A DNA stretch of 64,000 bases from Angiostrongylus vasorum (GCA_018806985.1 JADANN010000446.1:415001-479000), one strand, 5' to 3'; shown: positions 32,310 through 43,300, counted from the stretch's first letter. Notes: generated by a model not told the origin, from the letters alone. Numbers and translations are program-made.

Positions 32310-32740
32310 TCTATATTTAACCTTTATGTACTGCTCATTGTTCTCATTATGGCAGTGTATTATGCGAAATAAAGTCATAACGATGCTGAGATAATCGAAA
32401 AATTCGGAAACCCTGACCAGTTTCGAACCAGTGATTATCCTTTCCATGAGCTCACACGTTACCAACTGCACCGTCGTAGTCTTTGCTTTGTTTTGCTCTC
32501 AGCGGGTCCCTTTTTAAATTTATAGTTTCTGCTTAACTGGATTCAATTCCGATATGTGCTCGCCTACCGTGTCATTCGCGTCGACAGGAAATTGCTGGTA
32601 ACATCGTTAAACCGGAAAAAGAATTGATGTTTAGAAGTGCAAAGCAAGGACCTTGATGGTGCAGTGGGTTACACCTGAGCCCACTAAAGGATCATCGCTA
32701 GTTTAAAAGCGGTCTGAGGTTCCAAATTTTTGCAATTGTA
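32310..32740 (+). repeat. Diverged SINE1 foldback with two opposed tRNA-like heads
   Basis: Left arm on the minus strand (32480-32310) reads ACGGTGCAGTTGGTAACGTG, then CACTGGTTCGAAACTGGTCA, then the family tail. Right arm on the plus strand (32640-32740) reads GATGGTGCAGTGGGTTACAC, with the perfect A box TGGTGCAGTGG, a degenerate B box, and AAATTTTTGCAATTGTAT. The two heads face each other, showing the inverted-dimer structure clearly. Confidence 0.65.
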
Positions 32741-33019
32741 TCGGCAAAATTGTGAAAGCATCGACTACTTTGCTAAGTGTAAATGATGACTGCTTTGGAG
32801 AAATAAAGTTGATATTATTCTTTTATTCTACCGAATATCCAGTAAAACCGATAAAGAAAGAAAACGATTATCTTATTCTTAAGAAAGGCATTAAACCCAT
32901 AAAATTCGGTAGGACTCAAGCGGAAGTATTTTGGGCATATTACTTTTTATTTTTCTTCCAATTTGGTAGTAAAGAAGAAATATAGCCTGTTTTCTATAAG
33001 AACACCTATTCTAGTCACT

Positions 33020-33375
33020 TTTTGCTTGTCGCCTATTCTTTTTATGTCAAGGTATGATGTGAAATATAGCAACAGTAGTGCTAAGATGGTTGCAAAACTC
33101 CGGCCCACATGTGTCTGTTGTGGGAACGAACGCGCTATTACTTTTTTCGGGGGCTAACGCGTTCACCACCGCACCATGCAGGTCCTTCGCTTTTGCCTGT
33201 CTCTCAATTCGTTTTCTGTTGATCAGTGCCATCAGCAATCACCCGTCAACGAAACTGATCTAGTGAGCCCAAATCGGCGGTGTGGTGGCGAACGCGTTAA
33301 CCCTCGGATAAAGTAATAGCGCATTCGCTCCTCACCGCAGGCACGTGTGGTCCGGAGTTTTGCAAAAATCTCAGC
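33020..33375 (+). repeat. SINE1 foldback element
   Basis: Left arm with TGCAAAACTCCGGCCCACAT and GGGAACGAACGCGCTATTAC (33080-33155). Right arm with AACGCGTTAACCCTCGGATA and GTGGTCCGGAGTTTTGCAAA (33286-33365). The centre carries CAGCAATCACCCGTCAACG. Confidence 0.75.
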
Positions 33376-34193
33376 ACTTTGTGGTAATACTGTACTTATG
33401 TTTTTTATAAATAAAATTCAGCTGTTACACAAAAACAATGAAAGTATTAAATGCAAAGAAAGAAATGTTGGCTGGGACTTCACTAAGTTAGAATTTTGAG
33501 CTTTCACTATTTGGATTTCTGACACTATGCTTCAACCGATCTTACCAATATAGAGGGTTCAGGGCTAAGCAATATATTAAGTAAAAGCCATTCATACAAC
33601 TCCGTTTCAGTCATCATAGAAATGGATGAATGCGTACTTGGCCAAGCAATCACTTACGGGGTTTCCAGGTGTATCAAGTCAGTGTTTTCATACTTCCGAA
33701 AAAGTCTGATAACAATTCTCAGCGTGTAAGATCGAACTAATGAACACTTGTGTAGCGCAGGAAATCACTAACTACTACGATAGACCCGTTCTATTCTCAG
33801 TAGTGGTCAGTAGTCCACTAAAACATGCTATTTAATTGTATACGACTGTTAAGAATTTGCTTCATTTACTTTTTTCTACTGAATTCGAACTGCAAAAGGA
33901 ATATTGGGTGATTTGAAGAAACTGAAAAGCACAAAACACAGACAGCAATTTCTAGGCTGCCGCTCGATTTTCCTGCGAAGTGGCATTCATATCTTTTTGT
34001 TTTTTCTTCATTTTCAGTATCACCTTTTTTTCTTCATACAAGGTATCTTCATTGTTTGTATTCGGGCAAAAACTTTTATTTAGATGGAAACTCGCCACAG
34101 TGTCCAATTAGTCGGGCAGAAGTCGTGCTAATGATTTCTCCTAAGCGCTTTCTAATGACACTAATATTTTTCCATTCTATTCAGCATACCTTA
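33376..34193. other. Unassigned stretch
   Basis: No supported feature. CGTGTATCAAGTCAGTGTTT and CGAAAAAGTCTGATAACAAT near 33665-33715 may be a very old SINE3 central domain. Confidence 0.35.
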
Positions 34194-34425
34194 TTAGATG
34201 ACGATTACATTCACTAGAGCATCATTATCTACTGATATCTGTTGTGGACAGCGCTTGCTTTCAAGTCTAGATTGATCGCGTTCAATTTCTCGCTGAACTT
34301 TAGACGATACGACTTCTCCCACGCCCATCATCGGCTGCCCGGTTGAACGGTGCCAAGCTGCTAAATTATCTAGAGAGCATTTATCTGTTGCGATCCTCCA
34401 GATCTCAGAGTAAAAAAGTGGCCGA
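34194..34425 (-). CDS. Possible terminal exon of an unidentified gene
   Basis: Minus-strand open segment ending in TAA at 34194, reading SLDNLAAWHRSTGQPMMGVG, then EVVSSKVQREIERDQSRLES. Composition is coding-like: charged, hydrophilic, low in rare residues. Candidate acceptors precede it (TTTTTTACTCTGAG near 34412). The upstream part of the frame runs into a SINE1 remnant at 34430, which would be intronic. No domain and no partner exon was identified. Confidence 0.25.
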
Positions 34426-34429
34426 GAGA

Positions 34430-34615
34430 AAGGCAAAACAAGGGCCTCAGTTAATGTGATAGACAATATGTGAGGTCTCGGTGAGAGTTGTCTCAGATTC
34501 GAAGCCCACTTGAGCTGTCGAGTTTTGCTCAAACCTTAACAGCCTCGTGGCTGTATTTTATGTAATACCCTGCCGTGAAAAAAGAATGGGCAGTAAGCAA
34601 GAGTTTAAATATTAT
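34430..34615 (+). repeat. SINE1-type single head and tail
   Basis: B-box-like CAGATTCGAAGCCCACTTGA, then GTCGAGTTTTGCTC, then the family tail TAATACCCTGCCGTGAAAAA and GAATGGGCAGTAAGCAAGAG. Confidence 0.6.
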
Positions 34616-34689
34616 AAATTAGCAGGTTTAAAACACGTTATCGTTGAAGTATGAATAAATAAATAAAGAAGTTAATCGACAAAACACTG

Positions 34690-34905
34690 GTGGTGAGCAC
34701 GTACTGTGATGGTTGGAAGTATGCAGCGATACACGCTTGATTCGGTCCCCTGGGTCGAGCCCCTTCTCGGCACCTCAAGCCTTCCATCCTTCTTGGGGAG
34801 ACAAAATCATACAGGACTTTTTTTGGAAAGATAGTAGTACCGAGTTGACGTATCGGCAGGTGAACGAAAGTCGTTTTATGGACCAGATATATGCATTCTA
34901 ACAAA
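34690..34905 (+). repeat. SINE3 copy, diverged
   Basis: Head degenerate; GCTTGATTCGGTCCC, CCAAGC-like CAAGCCTTCCATCCTTCTTG, ACAGGACTTTTTTGGAAAGA, ATATGCATTCTAAC. Matches SINE3 in order. Confidence 0.55.
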
Positions 34906-35242
34906 TCATTTTTCCTACTTGAAGGCGTGCTTAAACAATTTATGAAGAAGAAAAACAAAAGCAAACCAAGCCGAAGAGTATTCAACGAGAACGCTACCAA
35001 TTGCTTTGATTTTTTTTATTTTTCGGGCGAAAGTCTTCAGGGAGAAATATAGTCTCAAAAATTACCTTTCTTTTTTTCTTCTCCTTTTCATTTTTCCTTC
35101 CGACTGGAAGTAAAAATCACTGACTTCGGAACGATTTTCTGTAGCATCTAAGATTTTTTTGCTTTATAGGTAAAAAATGTGATGATGATTTCGTGGTGAA
35201 TAAACCTCATTAGGCAATGAATGTCGAGCGCAGTTTTTAGTA
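34906..35242. other. Unassigned T-rich stretch
   Basis: Poly-pyrimidine rich sequence without supported features. Confidence 0.35.
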
Positions 35243-35580
35243 ATAAAGTTCAATGAGTAAAGCAGTTATCGTGATGCCAGTCATTATGAGCAATTCGCTG
35301 AATCGATCACACCTCAAGTCTACCAAGCCTCTCTTCAAAATGAATCGAGAAGTTATTGCCGGACTTGTATGGGAAAAGCGGCCACCATGTGACAGCGTCC
35401 TAGAAGGGCTATTAAGACATTCCAGAGAGGATCAACTCGGACGGTATCTAACGGCATCAATAAAGGAGACGAAACCCTTTAATAACAGCCGAACGCAGAC
35501 GCAGAAAGCTCTAAGACCATCGGTTATGGTGAGTGTGAGGAAACAAACCGAAGGCCAAAAGTGTTGAAATTAGGATATTG
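35243..35580 (+). repeat. SINE2 copy, diverged
   Basis: Head TTATCGTGATGCCAGTCATT, GAATCGATCACACC at the B-box position, GCCGGACTTGTATGGGAAAA from the central domain, then a tail with GTGAGGAAACAAACCGAAGG. A 104-codon frame across it is incidental. Confidence 0.55.
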
Positions 35581-36524
35581 GATTTCTGTTTAAAAATTGA
35601 GAGATCCGTGACACCACAAGCGCTGTCGTTTGACGTATCGCTCTTTTAGTGTTAGAGACAATGCATTCATAACCTTTTTAGTTCGCCTCCGAATAGTGTC
35701 GGCCATGTGGTACCAGATTTTCCTAAAAAATATCTCCCATTAGGAAGAGTCCATTGCGATGACCTGAAAGCACTCTAGCAAAACTATCTTAGAATTCAAA
35801 GAAGAGCTATATCTACCTGCATTCAGTGGCCTTTATAATGAAAGTAAACTCCTAGAATGGTAGCGGAACCCATTAACAAATACAAAGACTTCCGTGGATG
35901 ACGACTGCCCCCCAGTACTAAGAATCGCTGCCACTGACATAACATGTGGTGTGTCGTATAACATAAGAACGAATAGGTGATCCATCGTCAAGCAAAATCA
36001 AAGTTCACACCAAGAAAAACTAGCCAGAACGTTTGACTTGTTGAAAATCGCCGGATTTCAATAACACTACGATGCGGCAGCGATCATTAATGCCTTTTTA
36101 GCCACTAAGAATATGCTAAGGGTACTGCACCAGCAATCGGGTTGAAAAGGAATAACGTGAAGTGAGCAGCAGTAGGATCATCGACTCTGTTTATGGTCAG
36201 GCTTCCCTACGAAGACTTCCAAAAAACAAATGCGACCCTTCTCACGTTATTCGTACCTATATAGCAATGATTCGTGGCACTAACAACTAGAAATTTTACT
36301 GATGCAGTCGCTAGAATCACATAATTATTAACGAACAGGTGGTACAGAGGATGCAGGTGCATCTCGTTCACTTTTCTTATACGGTACTAGAATAAGCGAT
36401 GACAAAGTCTCCTTTAAAAAAAAGGCTTCAAATTGACTATGATACCGGACGTTTTAACAGTTCCAAAGATCGACTTTCTATCAGCCTCGGCATTGGATTA
36501 TAAATCTGCCGTTCTCTTTTTTAC
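35581..36524. other. Unassigned stretch
   Basis: Possible fragments of SINE central domain at 35700-35750. A region at 36030-36110 faintly resembles RT (TFDLLKIA) but is too degraded to call. Confidence 0.3.
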
Positions 36525-36645
36525 AGCAATCTCGAGGTTGTTGTTCAACACACGTTTACTTCTTTTACAAATATAACGCATACAATACAACGGTAGTTGA
36601 CGTTTCGGCAGTATCCTTTTCTTCAGAGCCTGGAACAAATTCGGG
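36525..36645 (+). repeat. Inverted-repeat end with hammerhead-like motif, left
   Basis: Contains ACAATACAACGGTAGTTGAC, then GTTTCGGCAG, then TCTTCAGAGCCTGGAAC. On the minus strand it holds CTGAAGA and GAAACGTC separated by 13 bases. The reverse complement of the whole block is found at 39550-39675. Confidence 0.6.
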
Positions 36646-37236
36646 GTCAACTATTCCTTAGGTGAAACCCCTCAACTTCACAAAAAGAAAGATAAAATCT
36701 GAATGATAATTGCACGATCAATAGCTTCTCGAGAAAACCCACCATTTTTTTACCTGCCTTCCCCCGAGGAAGAACAGCCGCTTAGATCGCATATGGTTGA
36801 TGACTGCAGCACCACCCCCTCATCACTGCACGTTTTAGTAGTTACAAAGTGTTACGTGGCAAGCCGAACCCGGAACTCGGCAAGTGATGGTTTCAGCCTC
36901 GATAACCATAGTGATAGCGGAAGACTTTTACACTTTCCTTCTAATTCCTATAACAAACGGAAATTATAGTAGTAGGTACAATAAACAGAGCATTCACTGA
37001 AGCGAATTCAGTAAACAAGAAGACGAATAGTCTTGAAGCATGAAATCACTCGACAATCAAACGTCTCATTAAAGTTTACTCTGCTGGAGATATTTCAAGT
37101 TCAGAAAAAAATTGTAATAAAAGGGTTTGCCGTCCTTTGTCGTTCTCGCAGATATGAAGCGCCGGCGATTCGAAAGTCTAAAGTTTTGCTAACTTAATTC
37201 ACTAATGGAATTTACAAGAATTTTAGACTTATAGGA

Positions 37237-37515
37237 CGCGTTTGGCGCAGTGATCGGAGGCGTCCTGCAACACACACACACACATGGAATCAATCCCAGC
37301 ACCCATGGCCCACCAAACTTTCCATCCTTCCGTGGTCGGCAAATTGGTACCAGACTTGTCTGGGAGGATAGCAGCACCGGCTCAATACATCAGTGAGGCC
37401 ACCGCGGGTCATTGTAAAGGCCAGATATGCATTCAGTCACCTCCAAACGGTGCTTAATGAAGTAAAATGCATGGCACATCCATCAGGGGATTGATCAGCG
37501 CCAAGAGCTTCATCC
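37237..37515 (+). repeat. SINE3 copy
   Basis: Head CGTTTGGCGCAGTGATCGGA, then a CACACA run and ATGGAATCAATCCCAGCACC, central domain CATCCTTCCGTGGTCGGCAA and GGTACCAGACTTGTCTGGGA, 3' end GGGGATTGATCAGCGCCAAG. Confidence 0.8.
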
Positions 37516-37694
37516 TTTATACTTTATTTTTAGACTTTTTAACAAATCGTCATCGACTAGCCATAGAAACCCTTCTCATAACGAGAATGCATTATTTAAT
37601 TGTACAGTTCTGGCATTGTAGTTACATTTCAACTAACGTGATTTTTCTTTATATTCCTATTGGTGGCTAAAATCTTCACATAAAACATAATTAC

Positions 37695-37958
37695 CTGCAA
37701 TTCTGAGAAAATCAAGGCATTCAGATTCATCTAGTAGTTGACCCCGAATTTGTTCTGTAAAAGATCGGACTCGAATCGATTCGAGTTTTCACAACGGATA
37801 AACGCTATTTTCAAGCAATGTAATTTGTGAATAAAATCGAAGGAATAGATATCCTCTGTGAGATGAAGCAAATAATCCCAGTCAGATGACCAGAAGGTGT
37901 TGTTCGTGATCCAGAAGGATATCGAAATGCAAAATGCAATCCACAACAAGGAGTTCAT
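37695..37958 (-). CDS. Candidate first exon of a secreted protein
   Basis: Minus strand ATG at 37958 follows CTTTTTTTTCTGGAAAGAG, a plausible nematode trans-splice acceptor. Residues 1-19 (MNSLLWIAFCISISFWITN) form a typical signal peptide, followed by a Trp- and acid-rich segment (WSSDWDYLLHLTEDIYSFDF), then FIRCENSNRFESDLLQ. The frame stops at about 37734. If shifted by one base after the Gln codon it continues as QIRGQLLDESECLDFLRIA to a good donor CAG/GTAATT at 37695. The gene may therefore have a tiny intron, a frameshift, or be a pseudogene. No homology recognised; no downstream exon found. Confidence 0.33.
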
Positions 37959-38434
37959 CTCTTTCCAGAAAAAAAAGATTGAGATTTTAACCTCTCAGAA
38001 AAAAGTTTTGTAGCCTTAGCAACATTTTTTTTTGCTTAAAGAGCGTAAACTTCGAAGGATATGACTTTTTGGTAATTCGAGAACAAAACGTAAAAGCATT
38101 CAAGAAAAAGTGCAAACAAGGCAAGAATTCATAATACGGTGAGCGTGCATATTTCATTTTCTTACAGTCTCCCTAACTTTTGTAGAAGAATAGTTGTTCT
38201 TCCCAGCACATATCAACAAAGTAAAAGTATGTGTCTTACGTCACAACACACCCACTGATAGTAGGCATCGAAATATCGTGTAGATCTACTCTACCGTTTA
38301 TGGGAAAGTTCCACATCTTGTTCTGATTCACATTATGATGCAGTCTCAATTTCGAATCCTGCCACTACCTTCGTTCATTTCCTCAGCAGAATTTTCGCTC
38401 TGTTGAACTTTATCTGTTCAATAATTCACTGTTT

Positions 38435-38515
38435 TTTCTTGAAGAGCAAACGCGAGGTTGTTATCACTGGTAGTTACAATATCGTGTTTGCTCATCAAGA
38501 AAAAACAAATGTGCC
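38435..38515 (+). repeat. Short imperfect palindrome
   Basis: TTTTTTCTTGAAGAGCAAAC on the left is mirrored by GTTTGCTCATCAAGAAAAAA on the right around a short centre. The GAGCAAACGCGAGGTTGTT block relates it to the inverted-repeat family at 53.3 and 47.0 kb. Confidence 0.65.
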
Positions 38516-38519
38516 ACTT

Positions 38520-38650
38520 ATAGCGCAATGATTAGAGATGTTTGGCAACACGCATGTGGGCATTAGTTCAGTGCTTCGTCTCAGGTAAAATAAAGTCTCA
38601 GTCTCACATGGATCGACAAACTGGCACCATACCTGCCTGAGAGGACAAAA
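38520..38650 (+). repeat. SINE3 head, diverged
   Basis: TATAGCGCAATGATTAGAGA resembles the SINE3 A-box region; AACACGCATGTGGGCATTAG and GATCGACAAACTGGCACCAT follow in the family order. Confidence 0.45.
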
Positions 38651-38879
38651 ACACTATGTTCACAGTGAAAGTCGGCTTTAAAAATATCATTTTGCTACGT
38701 TGTAGCTGAAATAATAGTGAGTTTTGCCGCTAGGATAGTGTTCACGAAGAAATACTGGCATTAATGAACCATCAGCGAAAACTGTCCTTTATAAGGGCGC
38801 TGCAGAATGACGTTGCCACTGGACTCGTTGCAACAACAAATACCCACATCGCAGCATTGAGTCGATAGGGGCACTTGAA

Positions 38880-38985
38880 TAAATCATTGCGGTTCTGAAT
38901 AAAGCGAAGGCATCGAAACGTTAAAGAAGTCACCATAGAGACGTTCGTGTTTCTAGTTGATGTTTCGGAGCTTTCGCCTATTTCT
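38880..38985 (+). repeat. Inverted pair of GTTTCG motifs
   Basis: CATCGAAACGTTAAAG at 38910 and GTTGATGTTTCGGAGC at 38960 are opposed copies of the GAAAC/GTTTC motif seen at the other hammerhead-like repeats. Confidence 0.4.
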
Positions 38986-39059
38986 GAATGTGGAAAGATC
39001 AAATTGACACTGGACCCACTCATTCAAGCACTTCCCAGTCAGGGAAAGCTCAATACATA

Positions 39060-39520
39060 AGTGTAATTGGCATAATCAGCAGCTTCTTTTATAGACTCAC
39101 CGTTATTAATAGACACTAGCCACACAGAGTCTTACAATGGTGAGGATCGTGGGCGGCTCAGGGTCAAAAAAGCACCTTGAAGTGCTAGGCTAGCTCAAGC
39201 GTGATAACAAGGCATTACTCCCTTTTGTTCATTTTTGATTATTGCAGTTTACTCAAAACACTTCAAGAATTTACTCTTTGATGATTTGGATCCCTGTGCG
39301 AGGGTAGCACTCTCACCTCAAACTGGTCACGCGCGACCTGTATCTTCGCTTCAATTCCTGATGTGGGGTGGTGCAATCATCAACCATATGCGACTATAAT
39401 CAGCTGTTCTAATCTTCTTCATTGGAAGTCACGTAAAAAGTGGTGAGTTTTTTCGAGAAGCTGTTGATCATGTAATTGCCATAGAGTTTTTCGTCTTTTT
39501 TGTAAGTGTTATTAAAGCGT
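39060..39520. other. Unassigned stretch
   Basis: Contains GCGAGGGTAGCACTCTCACC at 39300, which on the minus strand looks like part of a tRNA-like head. Otherwise no feature. Confidence 0.3.
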
Positions 39521-39549
39521 TTGGCCTAGTAAATTGTATATCAGTATAC

Positions 39550-39675
39550 CCTTCCAGGCTTTGAAGATGGCGGTACTGCCGAAACATCAGCTACTGTTGT
39601 ATTGTATTGTGCGTTTGTCTATGGAAGTAAATGTATGCTGTCTAACAACCACGCGATTGCTGAACAAGAAAACGA
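39550..39675 (-). repeat. Inverted-repeat end with hammerhead-like motif, right
   Basis: Reverse-complement partner of 36525-36645. On the plus strand it reads TTGAAGA, a GGC/GCC stem, GAAACATCAG, then ACAATAC in the flank, ending at CAACCACGCGATTGCTG. About three quarters of positions agree by eye. Confidence 0.6.
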
Positions 39676-39714
39676 CGCATTCATCTCCAACTTACCTTCT
39701 TTATTGCTGCTGAC

Positions 39715-40427
39715 AGTCCATGGCTGCTTCTATCTCAGTTGAATCAAAGCACTCTTTAAATCGATGAAGGTGAGACAGAGCGATTGTGTGGATGTGATCC
39801 ATCGTACTGAACCCTTTTCGAAACCCTGCTTTTTCACATGACTGTCTTTTGTGCAGTGCTCAGGCAATCCCGTTTAGGATAACTCAGGTGAAGTGTCTAT
39901 ACATGGCAGAAAGCAAGCAGATTAGGCAGTAGTTGCTGATAATCGTCGGATCATCGAGGTCACCCTTCCTAAACAATAAGACGGTCCTGCTAGTCTTCTA
40001 TTGAATAGGAACGTTTCATTCCAATAAGTAACACGTATTGAGCCGGGCCAGATTGTTTATGAGAACTGACGAAAGGATCTTCAGTTGTTCAAGTCTCGTC
40101 GTGTGCGAACCAGATGTTATTCGATTCTTCGCCGGCGAAATAGCATGTCACAGTTTGGGAAGGAGAACCGGTAAGGAAACATATCCATCCCCCTTTGTTT
40201 CGTACGAGGGCAGGAGGACAGGTGTGTTGAAGAGTTCAGAGAAGCTGTCATGAATGCTGGTTGGCTTCCTTCATTGCCATCCCTTAGATCACAATGTCTC
40301 AGAGAAGCATAAGGCTACTACTGTTCCGCTTCAAACCTTCTCTCAATCACGTGGGACGTTCTAAGTAGCCTCGCGACTAATTAGATGGCTAAGATTCGAG
40401 GGTGAGGAGATCCGTGGAGTGAAAAAG
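39715..40427 (-). mobile_element. RTE-1 copy F, internally deleted
   Basis: Minus strand. The leader (40427-40260, ending in the CCTCGCGACTAA region) is joined directly to the RT fingers region (40255-39715: PVRQT-like, NYRPICLL equivalents, EQAGFRKGFSTM equivalent with frame breaks). The whole endonuclease and linker are absent, so this is a deletion derivative. It lies 60 bp from the 3' end of copy D in the same orientation. Confidence 0.7.
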
Positions 40428-40489
40428 TTCCATATTCAGTTCAACAAGTTTGTCACATTGACGGCCCATGAATGTTTCGCCGCTGTTAC

Positions 40490-42640
40490 GGAAAAAATCA
40501 CCTGTATCACCTGTAGTCCGGTTGCTCGTCGAGTGACTCGAGCGGGCGCCAGTAAGTCTATTTTTTCCCTGTCGCGTGCAAGAGTAGCCCAATGGGTTCT
40601 GCTCGTTCTAGGGACTCGTCGAGCATCATATCCTTCTTCAAGGCTCTTTGTGAAGAACTCTGACATCGGGCTTCAGGTGTTCTGGTCTTATCCTGTCCGG
40701 ACCTGATGTTGTTCAATTTTTTCACCGACGAAATGGCATGTCGGATTTCGGAAGGGAGAACCGGTGGCACAATATATCCATCCTCCTTTATTTCATATGA
40801 CGGAAGGTGGATGTGGCTATCGAAGAGATCCGAGCAGTATTCGTGAATAAATTTTCTCCATTGCCTTTCTGGACGCTGTAACTGTTCCGTCTGGGCGCCG
40901 GAATGCAATCATTTTGGTCTTGTAATTGGCGAAGCTTCGGTGGGCTTTGCGAATGCTTTTCCCAGCCGCTGCAGCTTCGACCATTACTGCTGCTCTTCTC
41001 TCCTTCAGATCTTCTTTTATCGCCTGTCTGCACTGTTTTGCAAGTTCGGATGTTAGTTCGCGGTTGCCTGCAGCTCGTGCGATTCCACGCTGGCGTATTA
41101 GCTCGAGTGTTTCTAGAGACAAACATCTCTTGGTAACTTTCGAACTCTCAGCTTTCATAGACGCTAACGTGAAGATGTTGAATGAGCCGATCGTATTCTT
41201 CGTCGATGTTATCGACAACGGCATCTTCCCAACAGCCGACTAATGAATTGAATAAGTCCCAGTTTGCGGTGGTTCTGGTAATTCGATTTTTAAATTTAGC
41301 GGCTTTTTCTCCTTTCCGCGAGAAATAGAATCTTGCACGAAGGAGACGGTGGTCTGATCCCGTGTAGAATTTTGGGACAACAGCGACATCGGTTAGGCAA
41401 AACCTTCTATTTACTATGATGTGGTCTATTTCGTTATGGTACTCTCCATTGGGAGACTCCCACGTCCAGCGCTGAGGGTGGGAGCTTCTGGAATTGTGAG
41501 TTACCATGGATTGTCTTGGTCGCCATGATAAACTCAGACAGCCGCTCACCCTGTTCGTTCCATTCTAATCCGTGGGTACCCAATGTGACGTTCTTCAGAC
41601 GTTCTTCTTGGTCCAATCTTGGCGTTGAAATCTCCAGTGATGACCTTGAAGAATGTGTGGTCTTTCTCTGTAGAACTTCTCCAAGTCCATATAGAATGCT
41701 TTCGACTTCTTCTTCGTCATAGTTTGATGTCGGCACGTAAACGACGAAGATTGTCAAAGCCGGAATTGATCCACATCTTTTTAATCGTAAACGTCCGATT
41801 CGGGTTGTAAGTTGTTCGAATGAATCGATGTTCATGGACAAACTCGTGTTGACGAGAACGCCGACGCCGCCAACTCCTCTACTGTCGCATGTTCCGAGGA
41901 ACAGTTCTTCTCCGGTGTCATAGACGGAGTTGAAAGGCTGGCGTCGTCTCGTCTCAGCCAGGCCGATGACGCCGTACTTTATCCTTCTTGCTTGCAAGCG
42001 CAAGTCTTCTATCGAGGACTCGGATGCAAGTGTACGTGCATTGTAGGTACAGATCGTCACCATAGTTCTTCGTGATGCAGGCAGCTTTCATTGGCCCTGA
42101 GATTTTAGCAGCCTCTCCGTACTCGTCCTACCCAACGCTGCGAAATTGGGGGCTATTTCGGGGTCAGGGGAATGAGGCCCGTTTTTTTTTACTGTGTTTA
42201 GCATTTTTGATACCCACGTATAGCTTGCTGGGGCTCTGAACGTGAAGGCTGGGCTATACTCACGGGTAGCTTGCCAGGCTCTCCCAGAGTGGACATGGAG
42301 CTTATTTGTTGGAGGCGACTCCTAACCGCCTCCCGTATACTTCACTATCACTTGATTGCAGGCTTTTGGCCGAATTGACTCATAGAATACAATCTGCACA
42401 AACCAGAACGCACCCACACACGCGTGCATGAATACGCCCCGTAAATGCAAAAAGTGTGTGCCAAATCAGTGCAGCAGAAACAGGGAGTCTATCCCCTGGA
42501 TCCACCTGCGTCTCAGGGAAGCAGAGGCCGCTTTTGGTCCGCGATTAACCCCCTATCCGCCACCTGGGGACGCGCCACGTAGCCTCGCGACTAACCGGCT
42601 CGAGATCCCTCATATGAGGGAGATCCGTGGACGGAAAAAA
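40490..42640 (-). mobile_element. RTE-1 copy D, RT core deleted
   Basis: Minus strand from the leader at 42640. The endonuclease is nearly intact (42063-41434), followed by [12 protein letters not shown] at 41370-41330 and the linker (41224-40817). At about 40655-40665 the sequence jumps from the start of the RT (the region read as CTTCAGGTGTTCTGGTCTTA on the plus strand) straight to the C-terminal end (GAAGAACTCTGACATCG). About 1.2 kb present in copy C, including the FADD box, is missing. It ends in the CACCTGTATCACCTGTAGTC tail. Confidence 0.85.
41434..42063 (-). pseudogene. RTE-1 endonuclease domain, 209-codon open frame (copy D)
   Basis: The best-preserved RTE-1 endonuclease in the window, open from MVTICTYNARTLASES to the frame break near SQFQKLPPSALDV. 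Motifs in order: TYNARTL, GVIGLAETRRRQPF (catalytic Glu), [34 protein letters not shown] and LEISTPRLDQ where a shift replaces GDFNAKIG, then HGLEWNEQGERLSEFIMATK. The RT part of this copy is deleted, so even if translated it would be an orphan nuclease fragment. Confidence 0.78.
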
Positions 42641-43027
42641 TACCAATCAGAAATCATAGATTGCTTGTTGGCACTAATCTCTGTCATTCTGCGTCATTTC
42701 TTGAATTTTCTTAAAAATCGAGTAGGTTTTCATGCAAATTTCTTAAATTTATCGTATTCTAATGTCAAGGCCTGAAGATTTAAATTTTGGAACAAATGAC
42801 CCGATTAAAATTTCGGAATTGATTTCAAGAGTGTGTTTGGATAATGTGCTTTCTAGAAAGAAGTTTTCCATTTAGGCCAATGAATCAGATAACGTCGTTG
42901 AAAATTTTCGAATTGTTTCATAATTATGACGTTTCTTCGTTAAGAAACTCTTCCAGATTCTTGAAGAAATATTCGGCGTAGCGATCAATGCTACTGAGAC
43001 AGAGTTTCATAAACCATATAGTCCTAG
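42641..43027. other. Unassigned stretch
   Basis: AT-rich, no supported feature. Confidence 0.4.
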
Positions 43028-43300
43028 TGGGCGCGTGTGGCGTAGTGATCGGAGGCGCCCTGCAACACACATGTGGAATCGATTCCCGCGCCTGTGGCCC
43101 ACCAAGCCTTCGATCCCTCCGGGGTCAGCAAATTCGTACCAGATTTGTCTGAGAGGATAGGAGCACTGGCCCGATACGTCGGTAGGCCACCGCGAGTCGC
43201 TGTAAAGGCCAGATATGCATTCAATCACCTCCAAACGATGTTTAATGACGTCGAATGCATGGCGAATCCCTCAGCGATTGATGAACGCTGGAGCTTATTT
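43028..43300 (+). repeat. SINE3 copy
   Basis: Head GGGCGCGTGTGGCGTAGTGA, B-box-like TGGAATCGATTCCCGCGCCT, central domain GATCCCTCCGGGGTCAGCAA and CGTACCAGATTTGTCTGAGA, 3' end CAGCGATTGATGAACGCTGG. A good reference copy for the tRNA-derived head. Confidence 0.82.
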
